Of a stretch of 64,000 nucleotides of DNA, positions 1-9,378 are shown piece by piece. Where the stretch lies: contig WFTT01000093.1 of assembly GCA_015485335.1 (NCBI GenBank), forward strand, positions 1-64,000. The letters are read 5' to 3'. Numbering within the stretch: the stretch's first letter is position 1; each line of letters opens with the position of its first letter. Below the pieces are notes generated by a model. That model worked only from the letters and a program-made list of their open reading frames with translations. It did no database searches and had not been told where the DNA came from. A program made the position numbers and the translations under genes. This stretch comes from Robiginitomaculum sp. (GTDB lineage: Bacteria > Pseudomonadota > Alphaproteobacteria > Caulobacterales > Maricaulaceae).

Positions 1-20
1 TCACTACCCTTCACCCTCGG

Positions 21-39
21 CCCCGGATCAAGGCCGGGG
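21..39. repeat. Short extragenic palindrome
   Basis: CCCCGG and CCGGGG arms flank a 7-nt loop and are followed by TGA. The same kind of GC-rich palindrome, often ending in GGGGTGA, occurs near 5331 and 11358. It lies just downstream of the minus-strand gene ending at 59, so it may act as an mRNA 3' hairpin, but there is no T-tract. Confidence 0.45.
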
Positions 40-58
40 TGATGAGAGCGAGCCCCCC

Positions 59-505
59 CTACCCCGCTTTGCGCATTTCGCGTTCCAGCCCATCCAAAAA
101 GCGCGAGCGGTCGGCCTTGGTAAAGGCCTTGCCGCCCCCCTGCATCAGGGGGTTGGCGCTGCGCAAATCCGTCATCAGATCGCGGGTGGCAAGGATATGG
201 CCGATATTTTCCGGGGTGAAAATTTCGCCATTGTGTTGCAGCACCCGCGCCCCCGCGGCAATGCACCGGCTGGCCAGTGGAATATCGCCGGTAATGACCA
301 CATCGCCTGGCCCTGCCCGTTCGGCGATCCAGTCATCGGCCACATCGGGACCAGCGGCGACGATAATATTTTCCACCAACGGGTGATGATTGGGCCGCAG
401 CCCGCCATTGGAGACAATATAGACCTGTACCTTGTGCCGGTCGGCAACGCGCAAGGTTTCGTCTTTGACGGGGCAGGCATCGGCATCAATATAAATACTG
501 GTCAT
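59..505 (-). CDS. YaiI/YqxD family protein (UPF0178, DUF188)
   Basis: This 148-residue protein belongs to the widespread YaiI/YqxD family, which resembles PIN-type nucleases; no precise reaction is established for it. The N-terminal IYIDADACPVKDE signature, the central SNGG segment and the GDVVITGDIPLA segment are typical, and the length matches E. coli YaiI (about 150 residues). I chose the ATG at 505 because family members begin right before IYIDADACP. A longer reading frame from 586 adds 27 unrelated residues and runs through a duplicated copy of the gene's own 5' end. It is a single gene on the minus strand behind the M3 peptidase gene, with a 106-bp gap. Family assignment is firm; function is unknown. 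Confidence 0.88.
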   Translation of the reverse strand: MTSIYIDADACPVKDETLRVADRHKVQVYIVSNGGLRPNHHPLVENIIVAAGPDVADDWIAERAGPGDVVITGDIPLASRCIAAGARVLQHNGEIFTPENIGHILATRDLMTDLRSANPLMQGGGKAFTKADRSRFLDGLEREMRKAG

Positions 506-603
506 GCCATTAATTTTCATTTGTCCTATCGCGGTGCTGACGCCCGCTACTTGAGGACACAAGAACCGGGCAGGCATCGGCATCAATATAAATACTGGTC
601 ATG
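471..603. repeat. 36-bp perfect direct repeat, partial duplication of a gene 5' end
   Basis: Positions 471-506 and 568-603 are identical over 36 bp, offset by 97 bp. The first copy is the start of the YaiI-family gene (codons 1-11). The second is an orphan copy with its own ATG (602-600) that is out of frame with the gene. The 61 bp between the copies are unrelated to either. Confidence 0.95.
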
Positions 604-611
604 GGCCAGTC

Positions 612-2801
612 TTAAGGTTTGCTATCCTTTTTGGGAACCGGAAAACCGCGATCACGCATCAACGCATCGATGTTGGCATCGCGGCCCCGAAAGGCGCGAT
701 ATGCCTCGGCCGGATCAATGGAGTTTCGCGGCGCAAAGAGATTATCCACCAGCTTTTTGGCAACCTCTTTGTCATAGAACCCACCCGGGGCCTCGGCAAA
801 GGCCTCCGCCGCATCGGCGGTCAATACATCGGCCCACATATAGCCATAATAACCCGCCGAATAGCCCTCCCCAGAGAAGATATGGCCAAATTGCGTGCTG
901 CGGTGGCGCATGGGAATTTCCTTGGGCGCGTTAAGGGCAATCATGTTTTCCCGCTCGAATTTGTCCGGATCAATACCAGTGGGATCCACCGTGTGATAAC
1001 GCATATCCATCAGGGCCGAAGCCAGGTATTCGGTGGTGGCAAAGCCCTGATTAAAGGTGGCCGCCGCCTTGATCTTGGCCACCAGCGACGCCGGGATCGG
1101 CTTGCCGGTTTTGTAATGCACCAGGAATTGATTGATAACTTTATCGGTCGAGAGCCAGCGCTCCAGCAATTGCGATTGAAACTCGGTATAATCGCGCACG
1201 CCACCGTTCAGGGTCGGGTAATCCACCTTGGCCGAGAAGAAGTGCAGCGCGTGGCCGAATTCGTGGAATAGCGTGCTGGCATCATCCCAGGAGATCAGCA
1301 CCGGCTCGCCGGGCTCACCCTTGATAAAGTTTGAATTGTTGGATGCCAGCACGGTTTGCGGCCCATCGATGTTTTCATAGGAGCGATAAGTGGTGGCCCA
1401 GGCGCCCGAGCGCTTGCCGGGCCGGGCATAGGGATCCAGATACCAAAGGCCGATCTCCTTGCCACTAGTCCGATCGGTGACACGCCAGACATGCACATCC
1501 TCGTGAAACACCGGCACTTCGCCATCGGGCAGTGCGGTAAATTCAAAATTGAACAGCTCGCCCGCCACAAAGAACAAAGCATCGCGCAGTTTTTCCAATT
1601 GCAGATATTGCTTCACTTCGTCTGAGTTCAGATCGTATTTGGCCTTGCGCACCTTTTCGGCGTAATAGCGATAATCCCATGGCTCGATAGTAATACCCGC
1701 GCCTTCCTTATCGGCAATCGCCTGCATGTCGGCCACTTCTTCTTTCACCCGGGCGAGCGCTGCGGGCCAGACCGCCTCCATCAGCGCCAGCGCGCGTTCA
1801 GGGGTTTTGGCCATGCGGTTTTCCAGCCGCCATGAGGCATAATTGTCATAGCCCAGCAAATGCACCCGTTCGTTTCGAAGGTTCAGAATTTGCGCAATAA
1901 TGGCGTTATTGTCGTGCGCATCGCCATTATCGCCGCGGCTGTAATAGGTGCGCCAGACCTTTTCGCGCACATCGCGTTCGTCTGAATAGGTCAGAAATGG
2001 CGACATGGACGAGCGGGTATTGGTAATGGCGTACTCGCCCTCATGATCGCGGGCCTTGGCCGCCGAAGCCGCCGCTTTGATAAAACTGTCTGGCAGGCCG
2101 CCCAACTGATCCTTGGTGATATAGGTGACATAGCCCTCTTCGTCGGCCAACACATTATTGCCAAACTTGGTATGCAGCTCAGCCAGTTTTGAGTTGATCT
2201 CGGCATAGCGTTTTTTATCGGGGCCAGAAAGCGTTGCCCCATTGCGGGCAAAACTGTCATAGGTCAGTTTCACCAGACGTTGTTGATCCGGGCGCAAGGT
2301 TTTCGTTTCCTCGCCCTCATAAACTGCTTTGACGCGGGCAAAAAGCGCTGCATTTTGCGTAATTTTGGAACCAAATTCAGAAAGTTTCGGGGCCATTTCG
2401 CCCTGAATGGCACGAAATTCCGGTGAGGACATATTGGAGGACCAGATCCCCCAATAGGTGAAGACCCGGTTCAGATCACGGCCCGAACGCTCCAGCGCCA
2501 CAATGGTATTTTCAAAGGTCGGGGCGTCCCGATTCGCGGTAATGGCATCGATTTCGGCCAGGTTTTTGGCCATGCCGGCTTCCAGCGCTGGTTTCAGATC
2601 GCTTACCCTGGCCTTATCAAAGGCGGGCGTACCGCCATAGGGACCGGCATATTCAGCCAGTAGGGGATTATCGCTCATGCTCACGTCCTGTTTTATGTTT
2701 TCGGGGCGAGCATCCTCCCCGTTCTGGGCCGGTGGCCCGCTGCACGCCGCCACAAAAAAAAGAGTGGAAACGGCCGCACCGGCCAGAAAGAATTTACGCA
2801 T
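612..2801 (-). CDS. dcp: M3 family metallopeptidase, peptidyl-dipeptidase Dcp-like lipoprotein
   Basis: A 729-residue zinc metallopeptidase of the thimet oligopeptidase/Dcp family, which removes dipeptides or trims oligopeptides. The zinc site HEFGH is at residues 513-517 (His513, Glu514, His517), within the TLFHEFGHALHFF segment, and the rest matches the M3 helical fold. The N-terminus is a lipoprotein signal peptide (basic MRK, hydrophobic stretch, lipobox VAAC with Cys20), so the enzyme is likely anchored in the envelope and acts in the periplasm; known Dcp from E. coli is cytoplasmic or periplasmic depending on the report. It stands alone on the minus strand. Family is certain; exact specificity is inferred. 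Confidence 0.95.
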   Translation of the reverse strand: MRKFFLAGAAVSTLFFVAACSGPPAQNGEDARPENIKQDVSMSDNPLLAEYAGPYGGTPAFDKARVSDLKPALEAGMAKNLAEIDAITANRDAPTFENTIVALERSGRDLNRVFTYWGIWSSNMSSPEFRAIQGEMAPKLSEFGSKITQNAALFARVKAVYEGEETKTLRPDQQRLVKLTYDSFARNGATLSGPDKKRYAEINSKLAELHTKFGNNVLADEEGYVTYITKDQLGGLPDSFIKAAASAAKARDHEGEYAITNTRSSMSPFLTYSDERDVREKVWRTYYSRGDNGDAHDNNAIIAQILNLRNERVHLLGYDNYASWRLENRMAKTPERALALMEAVWPAALARVKEEVADMQAIADKEGAGITIEPWDYRYYAEKVRKAKYDLNSDEVKQYLQLEKLRDALFFVAGELFNFEFTALPDGEVPVFHEDVHVWRVTDRTSGKEIGLWYLDPYARPGKRSGAWATTYRSYENIDGPQTVLASNNSNFIKGEPGEPVLISWDDASTLFHEFGHALHFFSAKVDYPTLNGGVRDYTEFQSQLLERWLSTDKVINQFLVHYKTGKPIPASLVAKIKAAATFNQGFATTEYLASALMDMRYHTVDPTGIDPDKFERENMIALNAPKEIPMRHRSTQFGHIFSGEGYSAGYYGYMWADVLTADAAEAFAEAPGGFYDKEVAKKLVDNLFAPRNSIDPAEAYRAFRGRDANIDALMRDRGFPVPKKDSKP

Positions 2802-2956
2802 GATGATGCCCCTTAATATAACCCAGTGCTTGTGTATCGCCGTGCGGTCAATGGGAACAGTTAAATATCAGCAAGGCAGAACATGACCCCGAACAACAGA
2901 GCGGGGTCATACACGGCTGAGGCGACAATAAGAAATCCAACGCTAGGAGCAGGACC

Positions 2957-3310
2957 CTAGTAATAATGGACCAACCGCTTTGTGTCTGGCTGTACAAAGG
3001 CTTCGCCATAGACGTTAAAACAGACCCGATTTGATACCAGCGCCGGGTGCCCTCGATACCAGCCATCACGGCGCACCCGGGTGCAGGATCGTTTTGGCGG
3101 TGCAACATAAACCACCGGTGCCGGTGCGTAATAATAATGTGGGCGCACATAACCACCACCGATATTGACCCGTACATTGACGTGTTTGCCATGATGGTGA
3201 TGGTGGCGCGTGGCATGGGCATTGGCCGGCACTCCGCTGAAGGCGATAATCCCCATTGCCGTCATGAGGGCCACAAACGTTCTTATGATGTCTTTTGATG
3301 TAAAGATCAT
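2957..3310 (-). CDS. Small His-rich exported protein of unknown function
   Basis: 117 residues with a convincing Sec signal peptide: a hydrophobic stretch at about residues 10-25 ending in VPANA. The mature part starts with HATRHHHHHGKH, a run of five histidines, then a Val/Tyr/Pro-rich region (YYYAPAPVVYVAPP), and has two cysteines (SCTRV, RVCFN) that could form a disulfide. A strong Shine-Dalgarno, GGAGGA, lies 6 nt before the ATG at 3310, which fixes the start. I recognise no characterised family. The architecture resembles short alphaproteobacterial secreted proteins with basic, Tyr/Pro-rich segments. Metal binding through the His cluster is possible but only inferred. It is monocistronic, with 117 bp before the decarboxylase gene. 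Confidence 0.8.
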   Translation of the reverse strand: MIFTSKDIIRTFVALMTAMGIIAFSGVPANAHATRHHHHHGKHVNVRVNIGGGYVRPHYYYAPAPVVYVAPPKRSCTRVRRDGWYRGHPALVSNRVCFNVYGEAFVQPDTKRLVHYY

Positions 3311-3427
3311 GATGATCCTCCGTTCAATACATCCCTCTTCGCCACCCCCGGATTTTCAATGATCGTATGGATGTCGATATGCCTCTAACGGTAAAGAGGT
3401 GCACTTTCTGTCGGAAAAAAGAATACT

Positions 3428-5179
3428 TTATTTGGTAAATTCACCCAGCAAGGCAATGAATTCCGGCATCAGGGCATTGCGGGCCTCATCGCTGCCCCAA
3501 AACGGGTTCATAAACACCAGCCGCAACAGGGCCAGACGATCTTCATCGCGCACGCCGCCATAGCCCGCTACATGACGATCAATCAGCGCATCATAGCTGG
3601 CCGCCCCCAATACAGTTTTGGAAATGGAAAAATCCGGGTTTTGCTGAAACTTTGTATAGACCGCCAGGGTGCGGGCATTGGACTGGCTGAGCGCCTCACC
3701 CGGCTTGGCCAGCGAGAAGCACAAAATATTGGTATCGGCCGGCTCTAATGGTCGCACCAACAGATTGGCGCGAGCCAGGGCCTCCTGGAAGGTTTTACGG
3801 GCCTCAATGCCGGCAGCCATGATCTTGCCGAACTTTTTGGGGCCAAAGCCCAGGGTTTTCCCGGTCAGCCAGGTGGCCGCGGCCCCGGCGCCCGAACGCG
3901 ATCCCTCCAGCGTACAGCGCCATTTATCCTTTGTGTCGGCCCGGTCAATATAGGGGGCCTGAAAGCTGGATGCCCGATAGGCGTGCTCGTCCCGACATAC
4001 AAAGGCACCGCATGAATAAGGCACATAGCCCAGCTTGTGAGGATCAATGGTTACCGATTGGGAACGCGAAATGGCGCGCAACGCCGATCGTTGTTCAATG
4101 GCCAGCACCCCTTCATCCGGGCCGCCCAAAAGCGTGCAGAAAAATCCGCCATAGGCCGCATCCACATGGTGCCAGATATGGATGCCCTCTTCCTTCAATT
4201 GATCCAGCATATCGGCCACCCGGTCCACCGGGTCGATCTCGCCGGCCTCGGTGGTGCCGGTCACACTGGTCAGACACAGCACCGGGCGCCCGGTATCACG
4301 GGCGTCATTTACCCGCCCGGCCAGTGCATCCAGATCCACCCGGCCATAGGCATCCAGCGGCGTATTCCAGAAAGAATCCTCGCCCAGTCCAAAAAGATTG
4401 GCCGCCTTTTGCCAGGAAAAATGCTTGTTCCCCGGGGTGATCAGCACCGGCCCCAGATAATCACGGCCGGTGCATTTGCCAATGCGCCGTGCCACTTCAA
4501 ACGGGTTGCCCAACACCATGCTGGCACCGCGCAAGGCCTCTTCATCCACATCCCGTTCCTGGCTTATCTGTTCAAACGCGCGCCACCCCATATGGGCCGC
4601 CGCAAACGGGTCCAGTTTATCCCCATCGCGTTCGGCCAGCACCAGGCCCAGCGACAAACCATGATCCATCCGGTAACGCGCCCGCCACACCGCCTCGAAA
4701 TTCGCCATGGTGCCGCCACTGGTGAAATGGCCCTGCGCCAGTTTGGGCTCATAGCCCACCATTTTGGCCAGCATGGCGATGGCCTCGGATTCCATCCGCG
4801 CGCCAACCTTGGCCACTTCGCGCGAGGTGTTATTGGGGTTGTGCAGAAGCGTGGCAAAATGGCCAAACAGCGCCGGCAAAGACAGCTCGGACACCATGTG
4901 GCCGATATAACGCGGGGTGAATTTGGGCACTTCGGAACGCAGCATATCCAACAGATTGCGTAATTCCTGACCCAGCACTTCGCGTTCGTGCAGGAACGCC
5001 GGCGACAGGCGCCGTGCCTCGGATATGGCCTCCGGGTCATCGGCAAATAAGGACCGGCGCCAATCAAACCAATGATCCAGAATGGCCTGAAATTCCCCGC
5101 GCACCCAGGGGCCATTCTCGGACTTGGGGCCCAGAAAATAGGCATCCGCCGCAAAAGGTTTGTCATCATGATGTGTCAT
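3428..5179 (-). CDS. PLP-dependent group II amino-acid decarboxylase, tyrosine decarboxylase-like
   Basis: A 583-residue enzyme of the group II pyridoxal-phosphate decarboxylases (Glu/Tyr/aromatic amino acid type). The Schiff-base lysine is Lys382 in the SVTIDPHKLGYVPY motif, preceded by HVDAAYGGF, which carries the cofactor-binding Asp. The N-terminus (FLGPKSENG, then WRRSLFADDP) resembles enterococcal-type tyrosine decarboxylase more than GadB or PanP. The substrate cannot be read from sequence: tyrosine, other aromatic residues, glutamate or aspartate remain possible. An amino-acid permease gene lies 225 bp upstream in the same orientation, an arrangement seen in decarboxylase/antiporter systems. 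A TATAAT-like hexamer sits at 5188-5193 just before the ATG, without a recognisable -35 box. Confidence 0.9.
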   Translation of the reverse strand: MTHHDDKPFAADAYFLGPKSENGPWVRGEFQAILDHWFDWRRSLFADDPEAISEARRLSPAFLHEREVLGQELRNLLDMLRSEVPKFTPRYIGHMVSELSLPALFGHFATLLHNPNNTSREVAKVGARMESEAIAMLAKMVGYEPKLAQGHFTSGGTMANFEAVWRARYRMDHGLSLGLVLAERDGDKLDPFAAAHMGWRAFEQISQERDVDEEALRGASMVLGNPFEVARRIGKCTGRDYLGPVLITPGNKHFSWQKAANLFGLGEDSFWNTPLDAYGRVDLDALAGRVNDARDTGRPVLCLTSVTGTTEAGEIDPVDRVADMLDQLKEEGIHIWHHVDAAYGGFFCTLLGGPDEGVLAIEQRSALRAISRSQSVTIDPHKLGYVPYSCGAFVCRDEHAYRASSFQAPYIDRADTKDKWRCTLEGSRSGAGAAATWLTGKTLGFGPKKFGKIMAAGIEARKTFQEALARANLLVRPLEPADTNILCFSLAKPGEALSQSNARTLAVYTKFQQNPDFSISKTVLGAASYDALIDRHVAGYGGVRDEDRLALLRLVFMNPFWGSDEARNALMPEFIALLGEFTK

Positions 5180-5330
5180 GACTTCGCATTATAACAGTTG
5201 TTACTATCTGGCTATATTTTTTATGGCGACGCGGTGCCGCAGGGCAAGCATAAGCAGAAAACACTTAGCAGTTATATGCAGCTCTTCGTCATGCCGATAA
5301 AACCGGTCTCCATCCAAGCCTCTTTACTGG

Positions 5331-5350
5331 CCCCCGATTTTCATCGGGGG
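5331..5350. repeat. Extragenic hairpin CCCCCGA/TCGGGGG
   Basis: A 7-bp perfect inverted repeat with a 6-nt loop, followed by TGAC, in the 225-bp gap between the permease stop (5405) and the decarboxylase start (5179). It has no T-tract on either strand, so it is not a textbook terminator. It resembles the palindromes at 21-39 and 11358-11375 and may be a dispersed element stabilising the permease mRNA end. Confidence 0.55.
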
Positions 5351-5404
5351 TGACGCTGATGATCATGACTTGATTCAGGCGGTATCCTGCCACTGGGTAC
5401 AAAG

Positions 5405-6829
5405 TTATCTGGCGTGGATCAAATGGCGCCTTTCGTCTTCGCTGATCCCGTTGCGGACGCCGCTGGCGGCGCGCCAACTGAGCACGCCCAGGCTCACCCA
5501 GATGGCAAATACGATAAACTCGAGAGGGAAAGGCAAGGGTGAAGAGTTCCAAATATTCACGACCGCCAACACCAGAAACGTTACCGAAAACGCCACCGCA
5601 AGCCAGGGAATTACCGGATAGCCCGGCACCCGGTATGGACGATCCAGATCGGGCCTTTTCTGGCGCAGTCTCAGCAAGCTTAGCGCTACCACCAGATAGG
5701 CAAAGGAAAAGCATATGCCGATCAAATTCAGGATCGGCTCCAGCGCATTGCGTCCCGCCAGCGCCCCGATGGACCCGCAAATCCCGACAAACAAAATGGC
5801 AAAAGACGGGGATCCATAACGGGGATGCACGGTGGCAAATATGCCAGGCAGCATCCGCGCCCGCCCCAGGCCAAAAAGGACACGGGCCCCGGCAAAAAGC
5901 ATGGCATTCCAGGTAGTGATAATGCCCAACAGTCCTGCAAACAAGACGCTATAGCCCAGAATGGGACTGCCAAAGGCAGAGAAAAATGCTGCCGCAACCG
6001 GTAAGTCTGCGGAGAGAAGTTGGGCGCGGGGAACCGCCATACCAACCGATATGATCACCCCAATATAAAACAGCCCCGCCGCCACCAGGGTGAGCACCAG
6101 GACATAGGTGAAGGTTTTAGGGGTGCCAGTATCCTTTACCTCGCCCAATCCCTGCAACATGGCGTTAAACCCGCCATACCAGGCCGGCACCGTGGCCAGT
6201 ACCGCCAGCACGCCGGGCCAGACATGCCCGCCCGCGCTTTTGACAAACAGGGGATATGCATTTTCAAGACGGCCGCCAAAAATGCCGGCCAGAATGAAAA
6301 CCGCCGCCGCCACGGTAAAGAGGATGATGGCAAAATCCTGAAATCGGGCCGAGGTGGAACCGCCCCGCCAGTTCAGTCCAATCAGAAAGGCCATCCCCCC
6401 CAGGCCGATCAGCAATGAGGAAACAGTGACCCTCGCCCCCAGAAATTCATAGAGCACCGGCCCTTTGATCGCGGGAAAAATCACCGTGAGAATCCAGGCC
6501 GTAGAGACCGCTTCAAAAGAACAGGCAGCCACAAAAATCAGCACCAGAAACCATCCAATGGCATAGGATAGAGGTGTGCCAAAGCCTTCATAGGCATAGA
6601 CGACCTCGCCACCAGATTGGGGAAACAGTAACCCCATTTCGCCATAGCAAAGGCCAATAATGATAATGGCCAGCGCCCCGAACAAAAATGCGAGAGAAGC
6701 CCCCAGGGTGCCCGCCTTTTCTATCCAGCCCCCGGCCATCATCAGCCAGCCAACCCCCACAATGGTCCCAAAGCCAATGGTAAAAAGCTGGTGCAGCTTT
6801 ATGCCCTTTGCCAGAACGTTATCGCTCAT
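5405..6829 (-). CDS. APC family amino-acid permease
   Basis: 474-residue integral membrane protein with about 12 hydrophobic segments, of the amino acid-polyamine-organocation superfamily. The conserved first helix region (LFTIGFGTIVGVGW) and the EMGLLFPQSGGEVVYAYEGFG segment after helix 2 are typical, and YRVPGYPVIPWLA near the C-terminus matches APC transporters. I prefer the ATG at 6829 (MSDNVLAKG); a GTG at 6859 would add ten residues. It is tandem with the decarboxylase gene downstream, so it may import the substrate or exchange it for the amine; this is inference from context. Substrate is unknown. Confidence 0.9.
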   Translation of the reverse strand: MSDNVLAKGIKLHQLFTIGFGTIVGVGWLMMAGGWIEKAGTLGASLAFLFGALAIIIIGLCYGEMGLLFPQSGGEVVYAYEGFGTPLSYAIGWFLVLIFVAACSFEAVSTAWILTVIFPAIKGPVLYEFLGARVTVSSLLIGLGGMAFLIGLNWRGGSTSARFQDFAIILFTVAAAVFILAGIFGGRLENAYPLFVKSAGGHVWPGVLAVLATVPAWYGGFNAMLQGLGEVKDTGTPKTFTYVLVLTLVAAGLFYIGVIISVGMAVPRAQLLSADLPVAAAFFSAFGSPILGYSVLFAGLLGIITTWNAMLFAGARVLFGLGRARMLPGIFATVHPRYGSPSFAILFVGICGSIGALAGRNALEPILNLIGICFSFAYLVVALSLLRLRQKRPDLDRPYRVPGYPVIPWLAVAFSVTFLVLAVVNIWNSSPLPFPLEFIVFAIWVSLGVLSWRAASGVRNGISEDERRHLIHAR

Positions 6830-6993
6830 ATCCCCACTGCCCTTTCGCGCCAAAACCACAGCAACGATTTGTCCGTTTTAACAGGCAGTGTTACTGGCTT
6901 TCCCATGGGGGCCTGACACACAGTTTTGGGCCGCCCGCCGACACATTTAAACGGCGTTTCATGCTAAGGCCAAGAGCTTTATTGCCCTATGAT

Positions 6994-9378
6994 CTAGCCC
7001 CGCAGCACGCCGCCGGTGGCTTTTTCCACTTTGGCGATAATGGCTTTGCTCAATACGTCGATCTGTGCATCGGTCAGCGTGGCATCTATTGGCTGGATGG
7101 TAACTTCGATGGCGAGGGACTTTTTGCCCTCTTCAACGCCTTTACCGGCATATACATCAAACAGGTTCACATCCTTGATCAGCACCTTGTCGGCCCCTTT
7201 GGCCGCGCGCACCAGCGTTTCTGCCGGCAGATCCGCATCCACCACAAAGGCAAAATCGCGGGCCAGTGGCAAAAGATCGCTTTTGTTCTGTGCGCCTTTA
7301 CTGCGCCCGGCCTTGGCGCGCCGCGCCGGCATGGCCTCGGGCCAGATCTCAAAGCCCAATAACGGACCATCAATGCCCATTTTGGCCAAAATACCCGGAT
7401 GGATTTCCCCGAATTCAGCCAAGACCTTTGGCCCCAAACGCAAAGCGCCGGAACGGCCAGGATGCCAATAGGCACTGGTTTGATCAGAAATTTGCAAATT
7501 GCCCACCGGCGCGCCCATGGCCGAAAGCGCCAATTGCACATCACCCTTGATATCAAACACGTCCACCGTACGCGTACCCGCCCAGTGACGACGCGGGTTG
7601 GAACGCACCACGCCCGCAAGGCTAAGGCGCTGCCCATCCGGGCTATCATTATGATAAACTGGACCAATTTCCATCAGGCTTAGGTCTGCAACACCGCGAT
7701 CGGCATTGCGCTGTGCGGCGCGAACCAGGTGGATCAGCGCGCTGGGGCGCATACAATCCAGCTCGGACGAGATGGGATTGGCCAGCACCAGATCATCGCT
7801 GCCGCCGCCAAATAGCGCCGCATCATCACGGGCACAAAAGCTCCACGTCACCGCATCCAGATAGCCTACGCCCGCCAGCGCCCGGCGGCCCAGACGGGCC
7901 CGGTTTTGCAAGGGCGTGGCCAATGGTTTGACCGCCCCCGGGGCGCGGCGCAAAGACACTTGCGGCAGTTTATCAAAGCCGTAAATGCGGGCGATCTCCT
8001 CGACAAGATCCGCTTTGCCCGCCGCATCACCGCGCCAGCTTGGCACGCTGACCTGCCATGTTGCGCCGCTCATTTCGCCGCCAAAACCAAGGCGTTGCAA
8101 AATGCTGGCGATTTCGGTTGGTTCAAGGTCCAGCCCGGTCAGGCGTTTGACCTCGGATACCGGAAATTCAATGGTGCGTTCAAAGGTCGGCGGCTTGCCT
8201 GCCATCACGGCGTGCGAGGCTTCGCCGCCGCACAGCTCCAGCACCATTTGCGTTGCCGCATCCAGGCCGCTTTCTAAACTTGCCGGATCTATGCCGCGCT
8301 CGAAACGATATTTGGCATCCGATTCAATGCCCGTCGCCCGGCCCGTGGCGCGGGTGATTTTGGGGTCAAAATAAGCGCATTCAATCAGCACATCGGTGGT
8401 CCCATCGGTGCAGCCGGAATACGTGCCGCCCATCACCCCGCCAAGGCCCAGAACCCGTTCATCATCAGCGATGGCGCACATGGCAGACGTTACATCATAT
8501 TCCTTGCCGTCCAGCGCCTCGAAACGCTCAGCATTGCCCCAACGCGCCCGGATCGGGCCGGAGAGTTTGGCCACGTCATAAACGTGCAAGGGCCGGTCAC
8601 GATCATAAGAAAGATAATTGGTAATATCGACCAGCGCGCTGATCGGGCGCAGACCAATGGCCAACAGCCGCTGTTGCAGCCATTCTGGCGATGGGCCGTT
8701 TTTAACGCCCCGCACCACACGTCCGGCAAAGGCCGGGCAGGCCTCAGGCGCATCGATTTTAATTTCGACCGGACAATCAAAACCGCCAGCCACTTTGCCA
8801 AAGGTGTCGGGCTTCAAGGTGCCCAGACCCGCGGCGGCCAGATCGCGGGCAATGCCGCGCACACCCAGCCAGTCCGGGCGATTTGGCGTTACTTCAAAAT
8901 CAATTACCGGATCGTTCAGCCCCAAAGCGGCGGCCGCCTCGCCGCCAATTTCCCAGTCATCGCCGGCAAGTTCGATAATGCCGTCATGATCATCCCCGGC
9001 CTCCAGCTCGCGGGCCGAACACATCATGCCCAGGCTTTCCACATCGCGGATTTTGGCCTTTTTCAAGGTCACATCAATGCCGGGCACGTAAGATCCCACG
9101 GGGGCATAAATCACCCAGATACCGGCCCGCGCATTTGGCGCGCCGCAAACGATCTGTTTGACGCCGTCTTTGGTTTCCACCGTACACACCTGCAAACGAT
9201 CTGCATTGGGGTGCTTTTGCGCCCCCACACATTTGGCCACAGAAAAGGCGGCCAGCTTTTCTGCCGGATCCTCCACGGCCTCAACCTCAAGGCCAGCCAT
9301 AGTCATGGCATCAACGATTTCATTCAAAGACGCATCGGTGTCCAGATGTTCTTTCAGCCAGGAAATAGAGAACTTCAT
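6994..9378 (-). CDS. pheT: Phenylalanyl-tRNA synthetase beta subunit
   Basis: 794 residues, the normal length for bacterial PheT. It forms the alpha2-beta2 enzyme with PheS that charges tRNA-Phe; the beta chain carries the editing site and the tRNA contacts. Domains in order: N-terminal [13 protein letters not shown], tRNA-binding EMAP-like domain (about 40-150, with [13 protein letters not shown]), B3/B4 editing domain (about 210-375, with the [16 protein letters not shown] segment), B5 domain (about 395-465), and the C-terminal ferredoxin-like anticodon-binding domain (about 700-794, with [12 protein letters not shown]). The start overlaps the pheS stop by 4 bp (ATGA), so translation is probably coupled. 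It is the last gene of the rpmI-rplT-pheS-pheT run. Confidence 0.98.
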   Translation of the reverse strand: MKFSISWLKEHLDTDASLNEIVDAMTMAGLEVEAVEDPAEKLAAFSVAKCVGAQKHPNADRLQVCTVETKDGVKQIVCGAPNARAGIWVIYAPVGSYVPGIDVTLKKAKIRDVESLGMMCSARELEAGDDHDGIIELAGDDWEIGGEAAAALGLNDPVIDFEVTPNRPDWLGVRGIARDLAAAGLGTLKPDTFGKVAGGFDCPVEIKIDAPEACPAFAGRVVRGVKNGPSPEWLQQRLLAIGLRPISALVDITNYLSYDRDRPLHVYDVAKLSGPIRARWGNAERFEALDGKEYDVTSAMCAIADDERVLGLGGVMGGTYSGCTDGTTDVLIECAYFDPKITRATGRATGIESDAKYRFERGIDPASLESGLDAATQMVLELCGGEASHAVMAGKPPTFERTIEFPVSEVKRLTGLDLEPTEIASILQRLGFGGEMSGATWQVSVPSWRGDAAGKADLVEEIARIYGFDKLPQVSLRRAPGAVKPLATPLQNRARLGRRALAGVGYLDAVTWSFCARDDAALFGGGSDDLVLANPISSELDCMRPSALIHLVRAAQRNADRGVADLSLMEIGPVYHNDSPDGQRLSLAGVVRSNPRRHWAGTRTVDVFDIKGDVQLALSAMGAPVGNLQISDQTSAYWHPGRSGALRLGPKVLAEFGEIHPGILAKMGIDGPLLGFEIWPEAMPARRAKAGRSKGAQNKSDLLPLARDFAFVVDADLPAETLVRAAKGADKVLIKDVNLFDVYAGKGVEEGKKSLAIEVTIQPIDATLTDAQIDVLSKAIIAKVEKATGGVLRG

